Of a stretch of 5,400 bases of DNA, positions 1 to 4,787 are shown piece by piece. Each line of letters begins with the position of its first letter. Position 1 is the stretch's first letter. Origin of the DNA: Clostridiales bacterium (GTDB taxonomy: Bacteria > Bacillota > Clostridia > Saccharofermentanales > UBA5734); assembly GCA_007135995.1 (NCBI GenBank), contig SLHU01000314.1:1-5400 (forward strand), written 5' to 3'. Both the position numbers and the translations under genes were made by a program. The notes under the pieces are model-generated. The model saw nothing but the letters and a program-made list of their open reading frames with translations, did not search any database and had not been told where the DNA came from.

Positions 1-267
1 ATTTTCTCTTTTTGTTACTTGGTCTTTAGCAATATAGTGTTTGTTTTTTACTGTGAAAGTCCCGTCAGAGTCTTTCGTCTTGGCTCACAGTCATTATTTT
101 GAACTAATTGCTAATAATCATCTTATTTATAATATCAGTCTGTTTATTGACTGTTTATAAATAACATGTGCTTATTATAACGCTTATGATTTGTGATAAA
201 ATCACATATGTTACAGAAATTAGATTTTAAGAATTATTTATGCAATTTGTTAGTTTATTCTAACTAT
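1..267. other. AT-rich intergenic stretch, no convincing gene
   Basis: This stretch is much richer in A and T than the genes beside it and has stops in all frames. Two short frames run off the left edge. On the plus strand codons 1-99 are open and end with TGA at 100-102. On the minus strand codons 84-1 are open, preceded by TGA at 85-87, with no ATG, GTG or TTG; the latter reads like protein (it contains DGTFTVKNKHYIAKD) but has no visible start. It may be a remnant of a gene lying to the left. A 23-residue plus-strand ORF at 208-279 lacks a ribosome binding site and ends inside the terminator stem, so I do not call it. A TGTGAT-AAA-ATCACA inverted repeat lies at 192-206. Confidence 0.4.
192..206. 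promoter_or_regulatory. Possible regulator site: short inverted repeat
   Basis: TGTGAT and ATCACA form perfect 6-bp arms around AAA. The arms resemble CRP/FNR half-sites (TGTGA and TCACA), but here the two half-sites are 5 bp apart and not the usual 6, so a standard CRP/FNR site is doubtful. No gene with a convincing start follows closely on either strand. Only the symmetry is directly seen; regulatory function is inference. Confidence 0.2.
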
Positions 268-311
268 AAAAGCAGCTGACACCAGTGTTTAAACAAGTTT
301 CAGCTGCTTTT
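268..311 (-). terminator. Intrinsic terminator after the RCC1-repeat gene, probably bidirectional
   Basis: The arms 268-279 (AAAAGCAGCTGA) and 300-311 (TCAGCTGCTTTT) are perfectly complementary over 12 bp, with a 20-nt loop. Read on the minus strand, the GC-containing stem is followed by TTTTATAG, and it starts 32 nt beyond the stop codon of the RCC1-repeat gene. On the plus strand it is followed by an even more T-rich tail (312-328), so it could also end transcription arriving from the left. Confidence 0.8.
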
Positions 312-342
312 TATGTTTTTATCTGTTTGTTACAGCGTTAAA

Positions 343-1896
343 TCATCTTAATCTGCCTTTAGCCTGAGATACAGTTATTTCAATTGACCCCAGCGCATAT
401 GAGGCAGCATCTTCAACGATAAGATGATATGCGCCTGGTTGAAGATTTAGCGTTTTCAAGTGAAGATTTGCCTGATAATGACCTGTTTCACCTGAATCAT
501 CTGTCCGGTATATGAGTGCATCATCTGTATGCCAGCTGGCGATCAGATGGCCTTGTTCATCCAGAAGGCTCAGCGTCAGTTTTTGATTTTGATCCTGTGC
601 CTGGAACATCGGCTGTTTTTCATCAACTGACAATCTGAATCTGACTGGCAGAGTTCGATGCTGATATGCTGGTTTCATCAGTGATACGGGCGTCATCCAT
701 TCAACTGACAGGTTATCGTTTTCATTATTACTGTCATCATTGTCAGACGCTTCTATCGCCATCATGAAATTAGACTTTGCTGCAATTTTCATCCAGCGGC
801 GAGGCAGTCCTGCTTCTGTGGGAACTGTGCTGGTTTCAGTTGTACCATTCCCCAGCTGTCCATGTGTGTTCGTCCCCCATGTGAATAAAGACCCATCTGC
901 TGTAAGTGCTGCAGAATGTACTACACCTGCTGTGATAAAGGACCAAGTGTAGTCCGATTGAATCATTTCAGGTGCGCTTCTGTTTACATTATCACCAAAA
1001 CCCAGCTGATAATAAGCGTTATTACCCCAGGCCCAGAGTGTACTATCCTGTTTCAGCGCAAGTGTATGGGTTAAGGCCGCGGAAACCATTTTCCAGTCAG
1101 TACTGGATCCGACCTGTACTGGAAATGTATAATTCCCCGTTCCGTCACTTAAGCCCATCTGTTGAAAGTTGTTGTTTCCCCATGTCCAGAGGCTGCCATT
1201 ATTTTTAATCGCCATAACATGCTTTTGGGCCGCTGAGACGAAGCGCCAGTCTGAGTCCTGGCCAACTTGTTTTGGCAAAAACGCATTGCTTTGTGTGCCA
1301 TCTCCTAATACATAGTCTATATTACCGCCCCATGCCCATAAAGTATGATCTTCTTTAATTGCATAAGATGCTTCCGGACCTGCTTCAATCATTTTCCAGT
1401 CGGTATCAAGGCCAACTTGAACGGGTTCAAGATAAGTGTCTCTGCTGCCCTGACCAAGCTGACCGCTGTTACCATATCCCCAGGACCATAAACTGCCGTC
1501 TGACTTCAGCGCCAGGCTATGTGCTGCCCCGGCACTGACGGCAATCCAGTCACTGTCCTCACCAACACGCACTGGTACATAACTGTCGGTTTTTGTTCCG
1601 TCGCCCAGCTGGCCGTGAAGATTTCTCCCCCATGTCCAGAGGCTGCCGTCTGTCTTAATTGCAGCTGAATGCGTGCTGCTGACAGCGATCTTTTCAAACT
1701 GACCGTCTGAATCAACTAGAACCGGAGCCGACTCAGAACTTGTGGTTCCAATACCCAGTTGCCCAAAACTGTTATTGCCCCAGGTAAAAACTGCACCTGA
1801 AGATTGATTCGTTTGCCCGGCAATGGCCGGTACAGATATCGATAAAATCATCATGAATGACAAAAATAAGATGAATGAACGCTTTTTCATGTTCAT
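343..1896 (-). CDS. Secreted seven-bladed RCC1-repeat beta-propeller protein with C-terminal PxKF-like domain
   Basis: The product has 517 residues. Residues 1-26 are a signal peptide: basic MNMKKRS, a hydrophobic core to about residue 22, and a PAIA-G cleavage site after A26. Seven RCC1/ATS1-type repeats of about 50 residues follow, starting near 35, 85, 135, 185, 235, 286 and 336. Each has the pattern (S/T)L(W/F)xWGxN...GQLGxGT...P...W...H(S/T)xALK. Seven repeats are what a closed seven-bladed propeller needs. An acidic Asn/Asp linker (385-395) leads to a C-terminal beta domain (396-517) whose LPVRFRL and LQPGAYHLIV segments resemble PxKF domains of secreted bacterial proteins. No lipobox, LPxTG motif, SLH domain or C-terminal membrane anchor is visible, so release from the cell is likely. 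Eukaryotic RCC1 is a Ran nucleotide-exchange factor, but bacterial secreted repeats are generally thought to be binding scaffolds; the ligand is unknown. The first ATG is chosen because AGGGAGGTG (1902-1910) lies 5 nt upstream; an ATG two codons in would be 11 nt away. Confidence 0.92.
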   Translation of the reverse strand: MNMKKRSFILFLSFMMILSISVPAIAGQTNQSSGAVFTWGNNSFGQLGIGTTSSESAPVLVDSDGQFEKIAVSSTHSAAIKTDGSLWTWGRNLHGQLGDGTKTDSYVPVRVGEDSDWIAVSAGAAHSLALKSDGSLWSWGYGNSGQLGQGSRDTYLEPVQVGLDTDWKMIEAGPEASYAIKEDHTLWAWGGNIDYVLGDGTQSNAFLPKQVGQDSDWRFVSAAQKHVMAIKNNGSLWTWGNNNFQQMGLSDGTGNYTFPVQVGSSTDWKMVSAALTHTLALKQDSTLWAWGNNAYYQLGFGDNVNRSAPEMIQSDYTWSFITAGVVHSAALTADGSLFTWGTNTHGQLGNGTTETSTVPTEAGLPRRWMKIAAKSNFMMAIEASDNDDSNNENDNLSVEWMTPVSLMKPAYQHRTLPVRFRLSVDEKQPMFQAQDQNQKLTLSLLDEQGHLIASWHTDDALIYRTDDSGETGHYQANLHLKTLNLQPGAYHLIVEDAASYALGSIEITVSQAKGRLR

Positions 1897-1901
1897 AAGA
1901 A

Positions 1902-1910
1902 CACCTCCCT
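1902..1910 (-). promoter_or_regulatory. Ribosome binding site of the RCC1-repeat gene
   Basis: The minus strand reads AGGGAGGTG, a near-perfect Shine-Dalgarno match, followed by TTCTT and ATG. The short spacing supports the first ATG (1894-1896) over the in-frame ATG at 1888-1890. Confidence 0.8.
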
Positions 1911-1940
1911 GATTATGCGAGTTATGTTTGCTTATTTGCT

Positions 1941-2002
1941 ATACTTGCAATTCTGGAGGCAAGCCCTCTATTTTCAGCCTCGTTTTATCGGCAGAAACGA
2001 GG
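1941..2002 (-). promoter_or_regulatory. Candidate structured 5' leader of the RCC1-repeat gene
   Basis: In the predicted untranslated leader, CCTCGTTT and AAACGAGG (2002-1995 with 1985-1978) form a perfect 8-bp hairpin with a 9-nt loop. A second small hairpin, GAGG-GCTTG-CCTC, lies at 1968-1956. The GAGGC at 1981-1977 could instead pair with GCCTC at 1960-1956, which would break both hairpins. CTTGC (1963-1959) can also pair with GCAAG (1948-1944), giving a further hairpin or a pseudoknot. Such mutually exclusive pairings are typical of regulatory leaders. I looked for hallmarks of common riboswitches such as the c-di-GMP-I GACGCAAAGCC core and did not find them. The first hairpin is plain; a regulatory role is inference. 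Confidence 0.35.
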
Positions 2003-2063
2003 TTAACCATTGCTTAAATTAAATTAAGTTCTTCCATGTTTTTTTAAGCTTGAAATTGGCTCT

Positions 2064-2092
2064 ATTATGGGACTGAGATTGCATTAAAACAA
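2064..2092 (-). promoter_or_regulatory. Candidate sigma-A-like promoter of the RCC1-repeat gene
   Basis: On the minus strand a -35-like TTGTTT (2092-2087) is separated by exactly 17 bp from a -10-like CATAAT (2069-2064), a 5-of-6 match to TATAAT. Transcription would start near 2057, giving a leader of about 160 nt. The -35 box matches the consensus at only three positions, so the call is tentative. It overlaps an AACAATGCC motif (plus strand 2088-2096) that also occurs twice upstream of the cupredoxin gene. Confidence 0.4.
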
Positions 2093-2097
2093 TGCCA

Positions 2098-2222
2098 GAT
2101 GTTACCAAATCAGTCTTTTTTTTAACTGCAAGCCAGGTCCGGCTGCTCAGTCCATATCATCTAGGGCTGCCTGAACACATCGAATGCTGAAAGTATATAT
2201 ATATCTGCATCCTGGACTTGAA
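2098..2222. other. Intergenic spacer without recognisable gene
   Basis: This is the gap between the RCC1 promoter region and the cupredoxin terminator. It holds a T-run (2115-2123) and a short TA dinucleotide tract around 2194-2203. No ORF with a ribosome binding site is visible on either strand. Confidence 0.4.
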
Positions 2223-2249
2223 AAAAAGCCCGGCTATACCGGGCTTTTT
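2223..2249 (-). terminator. Strong intrinsic terminator after the cupredoxin gene
   Basis: The arms AAAAAGCCCGG (2223-2233) and CCGGGCTTTTT (2239-2249) pair perfectly over 11 bp around a 5-nt loop. Read on the minus strand, the GC-rich stem is followed by seven T residues (2227-2221). It lies about 125 nt beyond the cupredoxin stop codon, leaving an untranslated tail at 2250-2374. The five T residues on the plus strand make it potentially bidirectional. Confidence 0.92.
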
Positions 2250-2374
2250 CGATACTTGTTTCTGCAGATTCAGACTGCTGGGTTAAGATCTTCTGGGGGT
2301 AAGATAAATATGGCAATGCCAACCGGTCATTTTTCACACGGCTGGTATTTCTGACAAAAGCCTTAATTTGTGTC

Positions 2375-2818
2375 TTACTCCTCGACAATAAGTGTACCCA
2401 CCATGCCCATTGCGCGATGATTGCTGACACTGCAGTAGTACTCAAATTCACCTGCTTCATCCGCTGTAAAGACAACGGATACCATATTGCCAGGACCCGC
2501 CTGCTCTGTGGCTGCAGAGAACTCGTCGACAACCCAGTCGTGAAAGCCCTGCGTTACTGTCAGTTCAATTCTGACTGTCTGACCTTGCCTGACAGTAATG
2601 GTCTCTTCTGAGAAAACGTTATTGGTTGCTTCAAGCTCTATCACAACATCAACCTCATCTGCTGTTTCAGTATCAGCAGCTGTTTCAGTATCATCTGCTG
2701 GTTCAGTATCAGCAGGGTCAGGCATTTGCGTGACGGTTGCTGAATCCTGACAGCCTGCCAGTATTAAAGAAAACAAGATAACCGAGAAAATCAGACCTGT
2801 CATTTTTTTCATTTTCAT
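2375..2818 (-). CDS. Cupredoxin-domain copper lipoprotein
   Basis: The product is a small membrane-tethered blue-copper protein, probably an electron carrier or copper-binding protein outside the cytoplasmic membrane. With the ATG start it has 147 residues; the numbers here count from the GTG three codons upstream (150 residues). A basic N-terminus and hydrophobic segment (10-23) end in the lipobox LAGC, so C26 should be lipidated. Residues 30-60 are an acidic, Thr/Ala-rich tether with three hexapeptides (DTEPAD, DTETAA, DTETAD at 40-57). The cupredoxin fold spans about 61-150. It carries all type-1 copper ligands: H96 in GFHDW, then C132, H137 and M142 in YYCSVSNHRAMGM. The C-x4-H-x4-M spacing matches rusticyanin-like proteins, and the second Cys of a CuA centre is absent. 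The start is placed at 2816-2818 because the Shine-Dalgarno AAGGTGA overlaps the upstream GTG (2825-2827) and sits 5 nt from this ATG. The gene appears monocistronic, with its own terminator. The electron partner is unknown. Confidence 0.92.
   Translation of the reverse strand: MKMKKMTGLIFSVILFSLILAGCQDSATVTQMPDPADTEPADDTETAADTETADEVDVVIELEATNNVFSEETITVRQGQTVRIELTVTQGFHDWVVDEFSAATEQAGPGNMVSVVFTADEAGEFEYYCSVSNHRAMGMVGTLIVEE
2655..2726 (-). repeat. 18-bp tandem repeat encoding an acidic hexapeptide linker
   Basis: Three 18-bp units at 2655-2672, 2673-2690 and 2691-2708 differ at only a few positions. A fourth, decayed unit follows at 2709-2726. In the gene they encode consecutive hexapeptides of the form DTE(T/P)A(D/A) in the tether between the lipid anchor and the copper domain. 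Because the unit is a multiple of three, gain or loss of copies would change tether length without a frameshift. Confidence 0.8.
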
Positions 2819-2823
2819 TTTAT

Positions 2824-2830
2824 TCACCTT
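2824..2830 (-). promoter_or_regulatory. Ribosome binding site that decides the cupredoxin start
   Basis: The minus strand reads AAGGTGA. The site includes the in-frame GTG at 2825-2827, which therefore cannot be its start. The ATG at 2816-2818 is 5 nt downstream and is the preferred start. ATG codons at 2810-2812 and 2801-2803 are further away. Confidence 0.65.
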
Positions 2831-2837
2831 CTCATAC

Positions 2838-2866
2838 GTTATAAATCAGTTGTCTATGGTGTGCAA
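2838..2866 (-). promoter_or_regulatory. Candidate promoter of the cupredoxin gene
   Basis: On the minus strand TTGCAC (2866-2861) and TATAAC (2843-2838) are separated by 17 bp. The -10 box matches the consensus at five of six positions and the -35 box only at TTG. The predicted start near 2831 would leave an unusually short leader that begins at the Shine-Dalgarno, so an upstream promoter may be the real one. Confidence 0.3.
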
Positions 2867-2882
2867 AAACAAAGATTTATAT

Positions 2883-2979
2883 AACAATGCCAACACCACG
2901 CGCACTTAGGATGTACTAACAACAATGCCGCTCGCACTTACGACGCGCTTCACTACACATATATCATTGTTGCAGCGGC
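2883..2979. repeat. Cluster of short direct and inverted repeats in non-coding DNA
   Basis: AACAATGCC occurs at 2883-2891 and 2921-2929, and CGCACTTA at 2901-2908 and 2933-2940. The second pair is 32 bp apart, and the 17 bases from each CGCACTTA onward match at 13 positions. CAACAATG (2920-2927) is inverted as CATTGTTG (2965-2972), and GCCGCT (2927-2932) as AGCGGC (2974-2979). The inverted pairs are in an interlocked order, so they cannot form one nested hairpin. There is no ORF here. It could be a regulator-binding array upstream of the cupredoxin gene or a decayed member of an intergenic repeat family. Confidence 0.6.
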
Positions 2980-3183
2980 TTAGCAGTAACGAAAGTGACA
3001 CGGTCCATGGCACAGCAACTGCAGCCGGTCACTGTGTTCAGCCTGCGTGATCATATACATTTTTTGAAATTTATATCAGTTTTCAGATGGGAAGGTTCAG
3101 TTATCATCTATAACGAAAAGAGCAGAAAGTTGAGCACATTAACAGTGCCAAGAAAAAACAGGCAAGATAAAACCAGATAACAT
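2980..3183. other. Non-coding spacer between the membrane-protein gene and the cupredoxin gene
   Basis: No gene can be supported. A 26-codon minus-strand ORF (ATG at 3058-3060, ending CHFRYC) and a 61-codon plus-strand ORF starting at 2995 both lack a ribosome binding site and any recognisable motif, so I treat both as chance. The sequence is AT-rich around 3056-3080 and otherwise featureless. Confidence 0.4.
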
Positions 3184-3240
3184 AAAAAAATCCACCGTGC
3201 GAAACGCCCCTCTGTCCGTATATCCAGATGTGGAGCGTTC
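3184..3240 (-). terminator. Probable, imperfect terminator after the CNNM/CorC gene
   Basis: On the minus strand a run of seven T residues (3190-3184) directly follows GTGGA (3195-3191), which can pair with TCCAC at 3234-3230. Alternatively GAACGCTCC (3240-3232) pairs with GGGGCGTTT (3210-3202) over nine positions including two wobbles, but that stem ends 11 nt before the T-run. The element lies about 45 nt past the stop codon, where a terminator is expected, but no single clean stem abuts the T-run. Confidence 0.4.
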
Positions 3241-3285
3241 CACGCGAGCGGATTAGAGCTGCATGGCCGGATAGGCAGCAGTGGA

Positions 3286-4572
3286 TCAGGTAGACATCGC
3301 TTGCATTTCCTGATCCGTGAGTGCTGGCTCGTAGGTAACACTCAGCAGGGTAATCCGGTTGCGGTCGGCTTCCATCACTTGGCATTTCAAGCCTTCGATT
3401 GAAAGTGTGTCACCTTGCCTGGGCAGACGCCCGAGCTCGCCGGTAATCAGGCCGCCGATGGTATCAAAATCCTCCGACTCCAGATGCAGATGAAACAGTT
3501 CGTTGATTTCCTTGAGACGAATCGATCCTTCCACCCAGTATTCATGATCACTGACTTTGCGGATTATTTCATCCGTCTCATCGTATTCATCGTCTATATC
3601 ACCAAAGATGACTTCAACAATGTCCTGCATGGTAATAATACCGGCTGTACCGCCGTATTCATCTACCACAATCGCCATCTGCAGGCGCTGGCTGCGCATT
3701 TCCTCAAAGAGTACTGCAATGCGTTTGCTTTCTATTGTGTAGTAGGCCTGGCGCATATGCTGTTTTAGATCGAACGCGTTCTTGTCGCCGCTGTAAAGAA
3801 AAAAGTCTTTTATATGGAGAATGCCAATGATATTGTCCATGCTGTCTGCATAAACCGGCACCCTAGAACACCGCTCCTGATGGAACGCGTCGCGGATTTC
3901 ATCGTATGTCGCGTCCAGATCGACTGCCGTCACATCGGTTCGCGGTACCATGGCATCACGCACCTGTGCATCGCCAAACTCAAAGACATTTTCCAAAAGC
4001 CTTCGTTCATCGCCTTGCAGTCCGCCCTCTTCATGACTCACATCCATCATGGTACGAATTTCTTCTTCGGTGACGCTTGACTGTCCTTTATGACTTGTGC
4101 CGCCCACGATTTTGATCAGACCTCCGGTGATGGCGGACAAAAGAAACACAAGCGGTTTGAGCAGTTTTGTTAAACCGTTGATCACGGGTGCGACGAACAT
4201 CGCGATTTTTTCTGCATGAGCAGAAGCCAGGGATTTTGGTGTAATTTCGGCAAAAATCAGAATCAGAAGCGTCACAGCACCTGTTGCGATTCCCACGCCA
4301 GCATTTCCAAAAGCTTTTATTGCGATTGATGTTGCCAGAGCAGAAGCCGCGATATTAACAACATTGTTGCCAACCAATATGGCACTAAGCCAACGCTGGG
4401 GATCTTCAAGTAATTTCCCTACCAGGACCGCACGCGGTACACCATCATCGATAAGCTGTCTGATTTTGATTTTATTGACCGACATCAGAGCTGTTTCAGA
4501 AGACGAGAAAAAACCAGAAAGAACTAAACACAGCAGAAAAACAATGACCTGCCATAAACTGTCTGGATCCAA
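3286..4572 (-). CDS. CNNM/CBS/CorC-HlyC-domain membrane protein (hemolysin C/CorC family)
   Basis: The 428-residue product has the full domain order and usual length of this family. An N-terminal CNNM membrane domain (about 5-185) includes the SGFFSSSETALMS motif (19-31), GNNVVNIAASALAT (68-81), a hydrophobic helix at 91-108 ending in EITPKS (109-114), and further hydrophobic segments near 124-157. A cytoplasmic CBS pair follows (about 205-330), with MVPRTD at 208-213, SRVPVY at 236-241 and VVDEYGG at 302-308. Next come an acidic GDIDDEYDE stretch and a C-terminal CorC_HlyC domain (about 335-420). Relatives are linked to magnesium or other divalent cation export and regulation of cation uptake; the name hemolysin is historical and does not imply toxicity. 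The start is TTG at 4570-4572, with AGGAG 9 nt upstream. It is supported because the next in-frame ATG (M30) would delete the first membrane segment and the upstream frame has no ATG, GTG or TTG before a stop. The gene is divergent from the GTPase gene and appears monocistronic. Confidence 0.96.
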   Translation of the reverse strand: MDPDSLWQVIVFLLCLVLSGFFSSSETALMSVNKIKIRQLIDDGVPRAVLVGKLLEDPQRWLSAILVGNNVVNIAASALATSIAIKAFGNAGVGIATGAVTLLILIFAEITPKSLASAHAEKIAMFVAPVINGLTKLLKPLVFLLSAITGGLIKIVGGTSHKGQSSVTEEEIRTMMDVSHEEGGLQGDERRLLENVFEFGDAQVRDAMVPRTDVTAVDLDATYDEIRDAFHQERCSRVPVYADSMDNIIGILHIKDFFLYSGDKNAFDLKQHMRQAYYTIESKRIAVLFEEMRSQRLQMAIVVDEYGGTAGIITMQDIVEVIFGDIDDEYDETDEIIRKVSDHEYWVEGSIRLKEINELFHLHLESEDFDTIGGLITGELGRLPRQGDTLSIEGLKCQVMEADRNRITLLSVTYEPALTDQEMQAMST

Positions 4573-4581
4573 AAAACCACT

Positions 4582-4586
4582 CTCCT
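4582..4586 (-). promoter_or_regulatory. Ribosome binding site supporting the TTG start of the CNNM/CorC gene
   Basis: The minus strand reads AGGAG within TATGAGGAGAGTGG, 9 nt before the TTG at 4570-4572. No ATG or GTG in the same frame lies within reach, so this site decides the start. Confidence 0.7.
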
Positions 4587-4620
4587 CATATACTATCCAG
4601 AAACTTAAAAATCTGATGAC

Positions 4621-4649
4621 ATTATAGTCCTAAATCAGGTTTTGCGCAA
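4621..4649 (-). promoter_or_regulatory. Promoter of the CNNM/CorC gene
   Basis: The minus strand has a perfect TATAAT -10 box (4626-4621) and a TTGCGC -35 box (4649-4644), a three-base match, with a 17-bp spacer. Transcription should begin near 4614, about 42 nt before the start codon. The -35 box sits inside the perfect palindrome TTTGCGCAAA (4641-4650), which could serve as a regulator site. Confidence 0.6.
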
Positions 4650-4677
4650 ATTTTTGTCATATATCGCAAGATTTGAT

Positions 4678-4706
4678 TTGATCGCTGTCTGAAAGGCGCA
4701 TAGAAT
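4678..4706 (+). promoter_or_regulatory. Promoter of the CobW/COG0523 gene
   Basis: TTGATC (4678-4683) and TAGAAT (4701-4706) are separated by exactly 17 bp and match the sigma-A consensus at four and five positions. The start would be near 4713, giving a leader of about 75 nt. The two divergent promoters lie back to back with 28 bp between their -35 boxes. I see no recognisable Zur box. Confidence 0.55.
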
Positions 4707-4761
4707 GATAGGGTAGGAACTTTTCGCTGAGTATCTGCTCCGTTTTTAGGAAAGATGACAG

Positions 4762-4785
4762 GCGAGATTCACAAGGAGTGATCGC
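4762..4785 (+). promoter_or_regulatory. Hairpin around the Shine-Dalgarno of the CobW/COG0523 gene
   Basis: GCGA (4762-4765) pairs with TCGC (4782-4785) and TCAC (4769-4772) with GTGA (4778-4781), giving eight base pairs with a 3-nt bulge and a 5-nt loop. The Shine-Dalgarno AAGGAG (4773-4778) fills the loop, its last G being paired. The ATG follows 2 nt after the stem. The site itself supports the start at 4788 (spacing 9 nt). Whether the fold controls translation is inference. Confidence 0.35.
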
Positions 4786-4787
4786 AC

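Noticed and set aside
740..1208. Plus-strand ORFs opposite the RCC1-repeat gene
   Set aside because: They are shadows of the repetitive coding sequence on the minus strand, with no start signals.
1941..2002. c-di-GMP-I (GEMM) riboswitch in the RCC1 leader
   Set aside because: The GCCGATAA segment was suggestive, but the conserved GACGCAAAGCC core and the partner helix are absent.
2310..2354. 14-residue plus-strand ORF preceded by a G-rich stretch (GGGGGTAAG)
   Set aside because: The Shine-Dalgarno match is poor, there is no clear promoter, and it lies in the 3' untranslated tail of a minus-strand gene.
2161..2532. Minus-strand ORF of 123 codons overlapping the cupredoxin gene
   Set aside because: It overlaps the 3' part of the copper-protein gene in another frame, runs through the strong terminator at 2223-2249, has no ribosome binding site and shows no recognisable motif.
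2995..3180. Plus-strand ORF of 61 codons in the intergenic region
   Set aside because: It has no ribosome binding site, no promoter and no domain-like composition, and it is likely a chance frame.
3104..3385. Two minus-strand ORFs (93 and 77 codons) at the end of the CNNM/CorC gene
   Set aside because: They begin inside the 3' end of the real gene in other frames and run through its terminator region. They have no ribosome binding site of their own.
3415..4080. Plus-strand ORFs opposite the CNNM/CorC gene
   Set aside because: They lie entirely antisense to a well-supported family gene and have no motif or ribosome binding site.
343..4572. An operon or metal-handling system of the three minus-strand genes
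   Set aside because: Gaps of about 470 bp, terminators after the cupredoxin and RCC1 genes and a probable one after the CNNM/CorC gene, and separate candidate promoters all point to independent transcription.
4573..4787. Zur operator in the divergent region, expected for some COG0523 genes
   Set aside because: I found no match to the known Bacillus-type Zur palindrome (AAATCGTAAT and its inverse).
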